Shown here: one piece after another, positions 9,952-18,160 of the stretch
Layout: every line of letters starts with the position of its first letter
Position numbering within the stretch: the stretch's first letter is position 1
Assembly (NCBI GenBank): GCA_963774455.1
Contig: CAVZFD010000005.1
Location: forward strand, 806,001-870,000
Length of the DNA stretch: 64,000 nucleotides
Source: DATFVA01 sp963774455
Lineage (GTDB): Bacteria; Bacteroidota; Ignavibacteria; Ignavibacteriales; Ignavibacteriaceae
Reading direction: 5' to 3'
Notes under the pieces: generated by a model
Database searches by the model: none
The model's input: only the letters and a program-made list of their open reading frames with translations
What the model was told of the DNA's origin: nothing
Program-made: the position numbers and the translations under genes

Positions 9952-10217
9952 CGTATAGGGCGGGCATTGGGGACAAAGCAAAATAAACAGATTAAATTCA
10001 AGCAGTTCCTTGATATGATAAAGGTTGACTCTGTGAATTTAATTGCTGGCAGGACATTACTACTCTTGAATTATAAAATAAATGTAATTAAATAGATAAT
10101 ACTCTTTTATACTATTAATGATTAACTGATGAAAGAGAAACTAAAACAGGAGAGAGCATACACCTCAAAAGTAAATAGCCTGATAGCTTTTTCTAAATTC
10201 ACTTATAGGATTTTAAT
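9952..10217. other. Intergenic region before the NxxGxxAF repeat gene
   Basis: The 266 bases between the terminator and the next start are AT-rich and contain no open frame or recognised RNA. The promoter of the following gene must lie here, but no clear TAnnTTTG element is visible. Confidence 0.4.
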
Positions 10218-12257
10218 ATGAATAAAATTTTACATTTTTCGTTTTTCCTGATATTAGGGTGGTTAACAGGTTTCGGTTTTGTAACAACTGAATCATATTG
10301 CCAGAACGGTACCTTTGTAAAAGTACATGATAATGTAATACAAAGGGAAACTGGTACATATAATAATGCGGGAAGCCGTATATATAATATTACAACTGCA
10401 GATTCCATTTGTAATCTTGCATCTTTTGCAATGCATGGACAGGCAGCTCCTAATACCGGCGGCGGCACATTAAACCTGGCTGCATTTATGAATCCTTCAA
10501 CAGTTAATTCCTCAGGCAAGATTGCATTTTATTCACAGGTAAATGGTTCCATAAGGAACCAGGGAATATTTACAGCCGATTCTGCCGGTGTTTATGCAAT
10601 AGCAATAGGCAGCGGCAGCGGTGGCGGCAGCGGGGATACCATTTCAAATAGCGGTGACCCTTCACCTATAGGAGGTACGTTCAGCGGATTCTTTGGAGGT
10701 ACAGTTTTCGCACCTGATATCAATGATGCCGGCGATGTACTTTTCTTTTGTGAAGTAAACGGAGGCAGTTCTTTCCGGGGTTTATTCTTGTATCAGGCTG
10801 CAACACAGCAGATTGTAAAAGTAGCTGCTGTTGGTGATCCTTCTCCTATCGGTGGTATTTTTGATGCAGTTGGTCCGGGTTCAATAAATAACAATGGTAA
10901 GGTAGTCTTTCTTGCCTGTCCCCAGGGCAGTATTAATGCAGATATATATTTATGGAGTAACGGTATTGTAACAAAAGTTGCTGCCGTTGGAGATCCGGCT
11001 CCAGGCGGCGGAACTTTTTCTTTACTTGGTACTGAAAGTTATGGTTTTCCGGATGGGACTAATATTCCTGCTGGACCCACACCTGATATAAATGATCAGG
11101 ATCAGATTGCCTTCAGGGCAATTGTTTCAGGCGGTATCACCGACCGGGGCATAATAGTGAGGACGGACGGAATAGATGACTGGTATATCAAGGCTTCAGA
11201 TTCTACCCCGATTGGCGGTACTTACCTCGATATCCAGGCAGCATCAATAAATAATAATGGACAGATAGCTTTCTTTGCGGATTATAAGCCAACACCTTCT
11301 ACTGTAAGTTCTGGATTGTTTGCTGGTTCACCCGGCAATTGGAGAAAAGTAATTGTCTTTTATGATTCAATTGATGGGGGACAGTGCCTTGGGCTGGCTT
11401 TCTCCCGGAATCCGATGCAATTAATCGATCAGAATGGCAGCGTTGTATTCTGGACGAACTTAAGCAGCAGTGGCGGAATGGACAGATTGGTGGTCAGCCA
11501 GCCGAATGGTGATTTTCTGATCGCTGCAAGAAAAGGAGACCCTTCACCCATTGGCGGCACTATCGGTTCTATGGATGCATGGCCATCTATGTATAACCTA
11601 TTAGGGACACTTAATTCTGCAACACCGGGAGCCGCAGGAGGAGCTTTGAGTGCACATATGGTCTATAACCTATGTAGTACCGTACCGGTTGAATTAATTT
11701 CTTTTAGTATAAATGTAAAAGGCAGTGAGGCGGTTTTGAGCTGGAGAACAGCAACGGAAATTAATAACAAAGGTTTTGAGGTGGAAAGGCAAGTCCACAG
11801 TCCCGTATCTGCAGCCGGCAATTGGGAAAGGATTGGATTTGTGGGAGGTTTTGGGACAACGACTGAACAGAAGACATATTCATTCACAGATGATAATGTT
11901 GCGTCAGGTAATTATACCTACAGATTAAAACAACTCGACTTTGACGGTTCATACAAATATTCAAGTGAAGTTGAAGCTGAAGTTAGCGGACCCTCAGAAT
12001 TTGTATTGAGTCAGAACTATCCTAATCCATTCAACCCCACAACACAGATAAGTTACAGTATTCCTTCAGACGGAACAGTTCATTTAAACGTTTATAACTC
12101 TCTGGGACAAAAAGTAGCTGAACTTATAAATGGATTCAGAAAAGCGGGCAGTCACGAAATCACATTCAACTCATCTAAGCTCGCCAGCGGTGTTTACTAC
12201 TATACCCTTGTATCCGGCAGTTTCACAGGCACGAAGAAGATGCTGCTTCTCAGATAA
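10218..12257 (+). CDS. Secreted NxxGxxAF-repeat protein with type IX sorting domain
   Basis: A 679-residue protein with a signal peptide (1-28, ending ESYCQ). Residues about 60-470 hold repeated units of about 60 residues, each pairing a GDPSPIGGTF-type loop with an INNNGKVVFLA-type strand; this is the pattern of the 'choice-of-anchor tandem repeat NxxGxxAF' proteins of unknown function, probably another beta-propeller. Residues about 495-575 resemble a fibronectin-like module (VELISFSINVKGSEAVLSW, a common linker in Bacteroidota). The last 80 residues are a type IX sorting domain (NYPNPFNPTTQIS, ending KKMLLLR). It is presumably surface-exposed or released. Function unknown. Confidence 0.85.
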   Translation: MNKILHFSFFLILGWLTGFGFVTTESYCQNGTFVKVHDNVIQRETGTYNNAGSRIYNITTADSICNLASFAMHGQAAPNTGGGTLNLAAFMNPSTVNSSGKIAFYSQVNGSIRNQGIFTADSAGVYAIAIGSGSGGGSGDTISNSGDPSPIGGTFSGFFGGTVFAPDINDAGDVLFFCEVNGGSSFRGLFLYQAATQQIVKVAAVGDPSPIGGIFDAVGPGSINNNGKVVFLACPQGSINADIYLWSNGIVTKVAAVGDPAPGGGTFSLLGTESYGFPDGTNIPAGPTPDINDQDQIAFRAIVSGGITDRGIIVRTDGIDDWYIKASDSTPIGGTYLDIQAASINNNGQIAFFADYKPTPSTVSSGLFAGSPGNWRKVIVFYDSIDGGQCLGLAFSRNPMQLIDQNGSVVFWTNLSSSGGMDRLVVSQPNGDFLIAARKGDPSPIGGTIGSMDAWPSMYNLLGTLNSATPGAAGGALSAHMVYNLCSTVPVELISFSINVKGSEAVLSWRTATEINNKGFEVERQVHSPVSAAGNWERIGFVGGFGTTTEQKTYSFTDDNVASGNYTYRLKQLDFDGSYKYSSEVEAEVSGPSEFVLSQNYPNPFNPTTQISYSIPSDGTVHLNVYNSLGQKVAELINGFRKAGSHEITFNSSKLASGVYYYTLVSGSFTGTKKMLLLR

Positions 12258-12267
12258 TTTCTCCTTA

Positions 12268-12290
12268 CCGGGCAGAAATTGCCCGGTTTT
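12268..12290 (+). terminator. Intrinsic terminator after the NxxGxxAF gene
   Basis: CCGGGCA (12268-12274) pairs with TGCCCGG (12280-12286) around GAAAT, followed by TTTTCC. It starts 10 bases after the stop at 12257. Confidence 0.82.
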
Positions 12291-12303
12291 CCTTTCCATC
12301 GGA

Positions 12304-12332
12304 GAGTCTCTTCACCTTAGTTGAAGAGGCTC
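12304..12332 (+). other. Second hairpin behind the terminator
   Basis: An 11-pair stem between 12304-12314 and 12322-12332 (one G-T pair) encloses a seven-base loop and is followed by a pyrimidine-rich stretch, TTCCTCATTTCTC. It may be a backup terminator or a 3'-end stabiliser. Confidence 0.45.
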
Positions 12333-12439
12333 TTCCTCATTTCTCTTAAATCCTGCTTTATTCCATTCTGACTTAATCAGCTGATGCGATCTCATTATTG
12401 AAGGTTTTGTATTTTTATGAAAAAGCGTTCCTCACACTG

Positions 12440-12483
12440 CCTGAATACGTCCTGAATACGTCCTGAATACGTCTTGAATACGT
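12440..12483. repeat. Four tandem copies of an 11-base unit
   Basis: CCTGAATACGT is repeated head to tail at 12440-12450, 12451-12461 and 12462-12472, with a fourth copy, CTTGAATACGT, at 12473-12483. The 11-base period is close to one turn of the helix. It lies in the gap between the NxxGxxAF gene and the methyltransferase remnant, outside any plausible reading frame. The 12333-12630 gap holds nothing else that I recognise. Confidence 0.9.
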
Positions 12484-12630
12484 CTTACACATATTCATAA
12501 AATCCCAATTATTTACCCACTTAAGCCTGTGAACACACTTTGAAAGGAACTCTGTATACCTTTTTTCACCTGGCTAATAGGATCCGGCCAAGGTAGGACA
12601 TTCACATCGTCTGTTTTAAACGATCAGAAC

Positions 12631-13023
12631 TTGGTCCATAGGGTGGAAGTATTTTCCTTCGTGTATTTGAGTTCCTTTGAACTGAAGCGGCTCGCGGGAT
12701 CGCAAATAATTGCGATCCTGGGAATCCCTATTATAATTATCGGACTTGTTACAAACATCTGGTCAGCCCTGATGGTCGGAATCAATGTTTATTATTATAA
12801 GGATTTATTTCTTGGCAGAATGATAGGCGAGTTCAGGAAAGAGGGACCTTATTATCTTTCCAACCCGATGTATTCTATAGGACAGGCAAGCGGTTACGGA
12901 ACAGCGATTTTAAGTGCGTCTGTACCTGGTATCATTTTTATTTTCCTTAACCAGGTCCTGATGTACATATTTTATCTGATGTTTGAAAAATCACATATTA
13001 AAAAGATACTTTTATCGGCTTAA
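12631..13023 (+). pseudogene. Truncated PEMT/isoprenylcysteine-type methyltransferase remnant
   Basis: The frame is open from 12544 to 13023, with only a TTG at 12631 as a plausible start. The product has three hydrophobic segments (about 26-50, 84-100, 102-118) and the stretch FRKEGPYYLSNPMYS followed by GYG, which resembles the S-adenosylmethionine-binding region of phospholipid/isoprenylcysteine methyltransferases (G-P-Y-x-x-x-x-P-M/I-Y). It ends just after FEKSHIKKIL, where intact family members run on for another 25 or so residues. The N-terminus also lacks a signal for translation. At about 130 residues against a usual 180-200 I read it as a decayed copy truncated at both ends, though a minimal functional protein cannot be excluded. 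Confidence 0.5.
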
Positions 13024-13062
13024 TAAACGATCCCTTATTCCTTCCCTCCACCGAAGCTCACT

Positions 13063-13093
13063 TTTGTTTTGTGAGTCAAAACTTTTATTTTTG
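13063..13093 (+). promoter_or_regulatory. Bacteroidota-type promoter of tRNA-Leu
   Basis: TTTG (13063-13066), 19 bases, then TATTTTTG (13086-13093) match the -33/-7 consensus TTTG-N(19-21)-TAnnTTTG of the Bacteroidota primary sigma factor exactly. Transcription would begin near 13100, about 30 bases before the tRNA. A small inverted repeat TTTTG-TGAGT-CAAAA (13067-13081) lies in the spacer. Confidence 0.7.
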
Positions 13094-13128
13094 TTCTCCA
13101 ATTTCAATAATTAATGATTTAATTCTCT

Positions 13129-13210
13129 GCGAGAATGGCGGAATTGGCAGACGCGCTAGACTTAGGATCTAGTACCGCAAGGTGTCGGGGTTCGAGTCCC
13201 CGTTCTCGCA
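13129..13210 (+). tRNA. tRNA-Leu (anticodon UAG)
   Basis: The acceptor stem pairs GCGAGAA (13129-13135) with TTCTCGC (13203-13209), with discriminator A13210. The D arm has a GCG/CGC stem, the anticodon stem CTAGA/TCTAG holds the loop CTTAGGA, giving anticodon TAG (reads CUA/CUN), the variable arm is long as in all leucine tRNAs, and the T arm is CGGGG-TTCGAGT-CCCCG. The 3' CCA is not encoded, so it depends on the CCA-adding enzyme (encoded at 21486). Confidence 0.97.
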
Positions 13211-13306
13211 CTCAAAAATGATCCCTTAATTAGTTCCTCTGCAACCATGATGTTTTTCAGGAATAGCGTTCAGCATTTCAGTCCACTTTTATTCCAGATT
13301 AAAAAT

Positions 13307-13654
13307 CTATAACTGGATTGGTGGACTTGAATTAAGAGGGCGTCCTTCTGCACGGCACTGCACCTGCCAGATTATCTTTGCAAAGTCTTTTAAGGCCTGA
13401 GGAATAGATCCGTTCTCATAAACCTTGTAAGCTATCTCCGCCCTGGCGATGAATGACCAGAATTTATCAAGGTTATCTACACTAATTTCCATATGAAGTA
13501 TCGTCTCCTCAAGCTTTTCGTACAACTTTGACCTGGTAAGGTCAGGAAGATTTCGCGCTTCGGTGATCGCTTTCTGAAGATTATTGAATAACCTTAGGAC
13601 CTGATCTGATTCATTCTGCATGAACGAGTATTGGTCAGATTCCCCATAAGCCAT
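13307..13654 (-). CDS. Small hypothetical helical protein
   Basis: A protein of 115 residues beginning MAYGESDQYSF, predicted to be mostly alpha-helical, with no signal peptide, membrane segment or cysteine-rich motif. I chose the ATG at 13654 because a strong AAGGGA ribosome binding site lies seven bases upstream; a GTG at 13681 would add nine residues but lacks a site. I do not recognise the family. It stands alone, divergent from the PP2C/kinase pair, with its own candidate promoter at 13695-13725. Confidence 0.65.
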   Translation of the reverse strand: MAYGESDQYSFMQNESDQVLRLFNNLQKAITEARNLPDLTRSKLYEKLEETILHMEISVDNLDKFWSFIARAEIAYKVYENGSIPQALKDFAKIIWQVQCRAEGRPLNSSPPIQL

Positions 13655-14160
13655 AATGATTTCCCTTAGTATATTTTCCACCTATCTTTTGCTGCAAAAT
13701 TATCTATTTTTTCTTCTAAAAGAAAGCCGTCGGGCAAAAATTATTCCCAATTTTCTTAAGGACTTAAGTCTTTGCAACTTAGATGACATTATTTTCATAA
13801 AAAATTGTTTCGGAGAATAATTTCAATACTTTTAGAATAAGTCTTAAGTTTGGAATATACATGAAGTAAACAGGAGCAGTACTTGCAGAGCATTAATAAA
13901 ACTGATTTTTTTTAGACAGATTTTTGATAAATTTATTGCTCAGTAATCAGGATGTATACACTTAGTGAGGTAAAAACAACTCTCTCAGATCCGTTTTTTC
14001 TTCAAAATTGCAAAAAAATAAAGAATTCATAATTAACAGAGGTCATTTAGGCAGGTATGAAAATTGCTAAGGTTAGCACGAATTATTCATTAAATAATAA
14101 AATTTGGATAGTCCTATTTTCAAATTTCTTATTCCAAACAATCAGCCGTCCGGGGAAAGC
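13655..14160. other. Divergent intergenic region before the phosphatase/kinase pair
   Basis: 506 bases with no gene. Apart from the minus-strand promoter candidate near 13700 I see only AT-rich sequence, and no obvious plus-strand promoter of the TAnnTTTG type, terminator or RNA structure. A TTG at 14104 could extend the phosphatase frame upstream but has no ribosome binding site. Confidence 0.45.
13695..13725 (-). promoter_or_regulatory. Candidate promoter of the small helical protein gene
   Basis: On the minus strand TTTC (13725..13722), 19 bases, then TAATTTTG (13702..13695) fit the Bacteroidota promoter with one mismatch in the -33 box. The leader would be about 35 bases. Confidence 0.5.
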
Positions 14161-14889
14161 ATGAAATATACCCATGTTTCTGTATCAAAGACCGGACTTC
14201 GCCGGTACGAGAACGAAGATTCTTTCGGGGTGTTTGAACTTGATGAAGGGTTATTAACGGTTTTGTGCGATGGACTTGGTGGAAACCGTGCCGGCGAGGT
14301 AGCTTCAAGCCTGACCGTGGAGACTATTTATAATTCGTTCATAAGGTCAGAGAACAATGATTATCTAGAAAGAATAAAAGAAGCAATACTGGCTGCCAAT
14401 CAGATGATTATGACCCAGTCAGCTTCCACCCCTGCATTTAAGGGTATGGCAACGACTGTTGAAGTGCTTTTCCTGAATGCGGGTACTGCTTACTGGGGTC
14501 ATATTGGCGATTCGCGTATTTATAAATACAGTGATAAGAAGATTAAGCAGATTACCAAGGATCATTCCCTTGTACAGCGTCTTGTTGATGAAGGCTATCT
14601 CACCCTTAAGGAGGCCGAGAACCATCCCAACAGGAATATTATTATGAAGGCACTGGGGGACACTCCTGAAGTTGAAGCTGATATCAGTAAGCTCAAGTTG
14701 AATACACGCGATGAGTTTAAGTTTTTTGTATGCTCTGACGGAGTTACCTGTGTTGTCAATGATGAAGAGCTCGAGGAAATTGTCGGCAATGATGACGTAA
14801 ATTTTACCGCGGAAAAACTCTCAAAATTAATAGAGGATAGGGGAGCACCGGATAATTATTCATTCGTTTTAATAGAAAAGGATGAATGA
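14161..14889 (+). CDS. PP2C-family Ser/Thr protein phosphatase
   Basis: A 242-residue soluble metal-dependent phosphatase that removes phosphate from Ser/Thr residues. The PP2C signatures are complete: RRYENEDSF (N-terminal Asp), CDGLGGNRAGE, HIGDSRIY, ITKDHSLVQRLVDEG, NIIMKALG, FFVCSDGVT and the final Asp in APDNYSFV. The ATG at 14161 with GGGGAAAGC upstream is the better start; the frame extends to a TTG at 14104 without ribosome binding site. Its stop overlaps the start of the kinase gene (ATGA), the classical kinase/phosphatase pair, so it most likely resets that kinase and its targets. Confidence 0.93.
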   Translation: MKYTHVSVSKTGLRRYENEDSFGVFELDEGLLTVLCDGLGGNRAGEVASSLTVETIYNSFIRSENNDYLERIKEAILAANQMIMTQSASTPAFKGMATTVEVLFLNAGTAYWGHIGDSRIYKYSDKKIKQITKDHSLVQRLVDEGYLTLKEAENHPNRNIIMKALGDTPEVEADISKLKLNTRDEFKFFVCSDGVTCVVNDEELEEIVGNDDVNFTAEKLSKLIEDRGAPDNYSFVLIEKDE

Positions 14890-16802
14890 TGGTCGGAACT
14901 AACATTGAGAATTACAAGATAGTCGAGGTGATCGGTGAAGGCGGAATGGGTGTTGTCTACAAGGCAATCGACCTGAAGCTTGAACGTTACGTGGCTATAA
15001 AAATTCTCAATACCAGTAAACCTCCTAATCCACAGTTCATCGAAAGGTTCAAACGTGAAGCCCGCAACCAGGCAAAGCTTAACCATACTAACATAATTCC
15101 TGTTTACGGTTTTACCGATGCTGAAAATACGCTCGGCATCGTAATGGAATATATCGAAGGCGAGACACTTGAGGAAATTATACGCAGGGAAGGTCGGCTC
15201 GATTTGAAATTTTCCCTGGATGTGATGAGACAAATACTAAACGGCATTGCCTTCGCTCATCAGAAAGGTTTTATTCACCGGGACCTTAAACCTTCAAATA
15301 TTATCATTAGCAATGAAGGTATAGCAAAGATAATGGATTTTGGAATATCCAAATCGATAAATGAAACCAAGGATATTACGAAAGCGGGGACGAAGATAGG
15401 CACGATCTTTTACATGAGTCCTGAACAGATAAGAGGAAAACCTCCCACAACCCAGAGTGATCTTTATTCTCTTGGTGTTACATTCTATGAGATGCTTTCT
15501 GGGAAAACCCCTTTCGATTATCCAACAGAGTTTGAGATAATGGAAGCCCATATTAAAAAGATGCCGGCAAGACTTTCGACTCATATTCCTGATATTCCTC
15601 CTGATGTCGACAGGATTATATCCAAAGCTCTCGAAAAGCCTGTCCAGAAAAGATATCTTACTGCCGGGGATTTCCTCGTGGATATTGATAATGTTTTTGA
15701 GAATCTTACCAGTGTGGAAATCGAAGAGCCTGTTATTTACCAGGACAGGAGAAAATTTCCGCGTCATTTATTAAAGAAATTTGCCGTAGCAACTGTGATC
15801 CTGGTCGTAGGGGCGGTTCTCTTTTATTATTTCTACAGCAACATCTCAACTCTCTTAAGGGATAATAATTCCCTGGTGAATAATGGCGACGGCAGCGAAG
15901 CAACGATGACATCAAATACGTCCGGTGTTATCAGATCTGGTTGGACTCCCGTTACGCTTTCAACAGCAACCACACTGAACTCTATTTATTTTGTTACTCC
16001 CGATATAGGTTATGTCTGCGGATTTAACGGACTAATACTTAAAACTTTAGACGGCGGTACAACCTGGCAGAAGAGTACCTTCGACAGCCGGGTTAATTTC
16101 TTTGATGTATACTTCCTGGATGAGAACAACGGGTTCATTACCGGCGATAACGGAACTATAATCTATACTAATGACGGCGGAAAGAACTGGAAGGTGCTCA
16201 AGGCATACATAAAAGAATCAATTTTTGACATATGCTTTTTGAGCGACAAAAGAACCGGTTTTATGGCAGGTAGTCATGGAACCATACTCAAAACTCTGAA
16301 CGGAGGTACCACATGGTACCCTGTATATACTTCTACACGTGAACTTCTTTACAGCATAAGTTTTAAAGATGACCGGAACGGGTTTGCTGTAGGATGGAAC
16401 GGCACTATACTGCAGACAACGAATTCAGGCAGATCCTGGAAAAAAATGGAAAAGATTACGAACAACTACCTGAGGGACATTCTTTTTACCGATGAAAATA
16501 ACGGCTTTATTTCCGGAGGCAGCGGAATAGTGTTGAGAACGACAGATGGAGGCGAAAACTGGAATGAGGTTCCGTCGAATACAATGTCGGGACTCTACTC
16601 TATTCATTTTGTTGATAACAAAGATGGATTGATCCTGGGCAGCAGAGGGGAAATACTTGTCACAAACGACTACGGGGCCAACTGGAAGCTTACGCAATCT
16701 GGCAATTATGCAACACTGACAGATGCGGCGGTAACCAATTCCGATAAGATCTTCGTGATCGGATTTAACGGAACAATGCTTACCACGCAGGCTGTTCAGT
16801 AA
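14886..16802 (+). CDS. Transmembrane Ser/Thr kinase with a C-terminal Ycf48-like propeller
   Basis: A 638-residue receptor-type kinase. Residues about 10-270 are a Hanks-type kinase domain with all catalytic residues: glycine loop GEGGMGVVY, K39 in VAIK, H131-R-D133, D151-F-G153 and YMSPEQ. A transmembrane helix spans about 299-318. The remaining 300 residues, which should lie in the periplasm, form about six propeller blades of the Ycf48/photosystem-II-stability type (GFNGLILKTLDGGTTW pattern). In place of the PASTA repeats of PknB this propeller would be the sensor; the ligand is unknown. It is translationally coupled to the phosphatase upstream and followed by murA, which hints at a cell-wall link, by inference only. 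Confidence 0.92.
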   Translation: MMVGTNIENYKIVEVIGEGGMGVVYKAIDLKLERYVAIKILNTSKPPNPQFIERFKREARNQAKLNHTNIIPVYGFTDAENTLGIVMEYIEGETLEEIIRREGRLDLKFSLDVMRQILNGIAFAHQKGFIHRDLKPSNIIISNEGIAKIMDFGISKSINETKDITKAGTKIGTIFYMSPEQIRGKPPTTQSDLYSLGVTFYEMLSGKTPFDYPTEFEIMEAHIKKMPARLSTHIPDIPPDVDRIISKALEKPVQKRYLTAGDFLVDIDNVFENLTSVEIEEPVIYQDRRKFPRHLLKKFAVATVILVVGAVLFYYFYSNISTLLRDNNSLVNNGDGSEATMTSNTSGVIRSGWTPVTLSTATTLNSIYFVTPDIGYVCGFNGLILKTLDGGTTWQKSTFDSRVNFFDVYFLDENNGFITGDNGTIIYTNDGGKNWKVLKAYIKESIFDICFLSDKRTGFMAGSHGTILKTLNGGTTWYPVYTSTRELLYSISFKDDRNGFAVGWNGTILQTTNSGRSWKKMEKITNNYLRDILFTDENNGFISGGSGIVLRTTDGGENWNEVPSNTMSGLYSIHFVDNKDGLILGSRGEILVTNDYGANWKLTQSGNYATLTDAAVTNSDKIFVIGFNGTMLTTQAVQ

Positions 16803-16897
16803 TCTGAAAATGTGCTAATTCTTTCTTTTTCCCCTCAAACTTAATTGATTATTCCTTAATTTATTTTCATAAAATTTTTCTTTTCTGAGAGGTTGAA

Positions 16898-18160
16898 TTG
16901 GATAAATTTGTAATTAATGGAGGTAGGAAATTAACGGGAACTGTTGAAGTGAGCGGGGCCAAAAATGCCTCACTTGCCCTAATGCCGGCCTGTCTTTTAA
17001 CCGGCGGGTTATCAGTCCTTACGAATACCCCTGAACTGAATGATGTCTACACGATGACGAAACTGCTCTCGTTCCTTGGTGCGGAAATATCATTTGAGAA
17101 TCACACTCTTAAGGTTAATACCGGCAGAATAACTTCTTTCAAAGCTCCATATGAACACGTTAAAAAGATGCGTGCTTCGGTTTATGTGCTGGGACCTTTA
17201 CTTACACGCTACGGGAATGCGAAGGTATCGCTGCCGGGAGGATGTGCATGGGGACCCCGGCCCATTAATCTTCACCTGGAGGCTCTTGAAAAAATGGGAG
17301 CTGAAATTGAGCTTGATTCGGGGTATATAATTGCAAAATCAAAACGTTTGCATGGAGCTAAAATAAATTTTGATATCTCATCTGTGGGTGCAACAGGCAA
17401 TACTCTTATGGCTGCAGCATTAGCAAAAGGAACGACGGTAATAAATAATGCAGCCATGGAACCCGAGATTAATAACCTGGTCGAATTTCTTATCAAAATG
17501 GGCGCTAAGATCAGCGGAACCGGTACTTCGACTCTCGAGATTGAGGGTGTTGATGAGCTTTCACCGGTAGAGGCAGCAACTATACCCGACAGGATTGAGG
17601 CAGGAACGCTTTTGACGGCAGGTGCTATTACAGGCGGCAATATCACACTGAAGAATATTCACCCGAAATATCTTCAGGCTGTTCTCTCGAAGCTGGAGGA
17701 CAGCGGATGCAGCATTGAGTCGGATGGGAATTCAATCTCACTGAAAGCGGCTGAAGAAATTAAGCCGGTAAACATTTCCACTTCAATCTTTCCCGGGTAC
17801 CCTACTGATATGCAGGCACAGTGGATCGCATATATGACACTTTCATCGGGTACGTCTACTGTTACTGATACTATCTATCTCGACAGGTTTAAACACGTAC
17901 CTGAACTTTTAAGGCTGGGCGCTGACATTACAGTGAGCGAGAATAGTGCAGTCGTGAAAGGTGTAAACCATCTTGACGGGGCTAAGGTGATGTCGACTGA
18001 CCTGAGGGCAAGCGCTTCACTGGTACTGGCGGGACTCGCAGCCCATGGAACAACTGAAGTTCTCCGTGTATACCATCTTGACAGGGGATACCAGAGGATT
18101 GAAGAAAAGTTAAAGGAACTGGGTGCGGATATTGAAAGAGTTCAGGGAGCAGAATATTAA
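16898..18160 (+). CDS. murA: UDP-N-acetylglucosamine 1-carboxyvinyltransferase
   Basis: A 420-residue enzyme that transfers enolpyruvate from PEP to UDP-GlcNAc, the first committed step of peptidoglycan synthesis. The active-site loop LPGGCAWGPRPINLH contains the catalytic cysteine C116, so it should be fosfomycin-sensitive. K22-N23 in SGAKNAS and the arginine in VKKMRASV are also conserved. Most homologues have Ile or Lys after the Cys-x position where this has Trp, a mild oddity. The start is a TTG at 16898 following GAGAGG. Its 3' end overlaps the next gene's possible start. Confidence 0.96.
   Translation: MDKFVINGGRKLTGTVEVSGAKNASLALMPACLLTGGLSVLTNTPELNDVYTMTKLLSFLGAEISFENHTLKVNTGRITSFKAPYEHVKKMRASVYVLGPLLTRYGNAKVSLPGGCAWGPRPINLHLEALEKMGAEIELDSGYIIAKSKRLHGAKINFDISSVGATGNTLMAAALAKGTTVINNAAMEPEINNLVEFLIKMGAKISGTGTSTLEIEGVDELSPVEAATIPDRIEAGTLLTAGAITGGNITLKNIHPKYLQAVLSKLEDSGCSIESDGNSISLKAAEEIKPVNISTSIFPGYPTDMQAQWIAYMTLSSGTSTVTDTIYLDRFKHVPELLRLGADITVSENSAVVKGVNHLDGAKVMSTDLRASASLVLAGLAAHGTTEVLRVYHLDRGYQRIEEKLKELGADIERVQGAEY

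Noticed and set aside
12440..12483. CRISPR array
   Set aside because: Repeats are contiguous 11-mers with no spacers and no cas genes in the window.
15294..15767. Open frame of 157 codons antisense to the kinase gene
   Set aside because: Lies wholly within the conserved kinase domain; no family features of its own.
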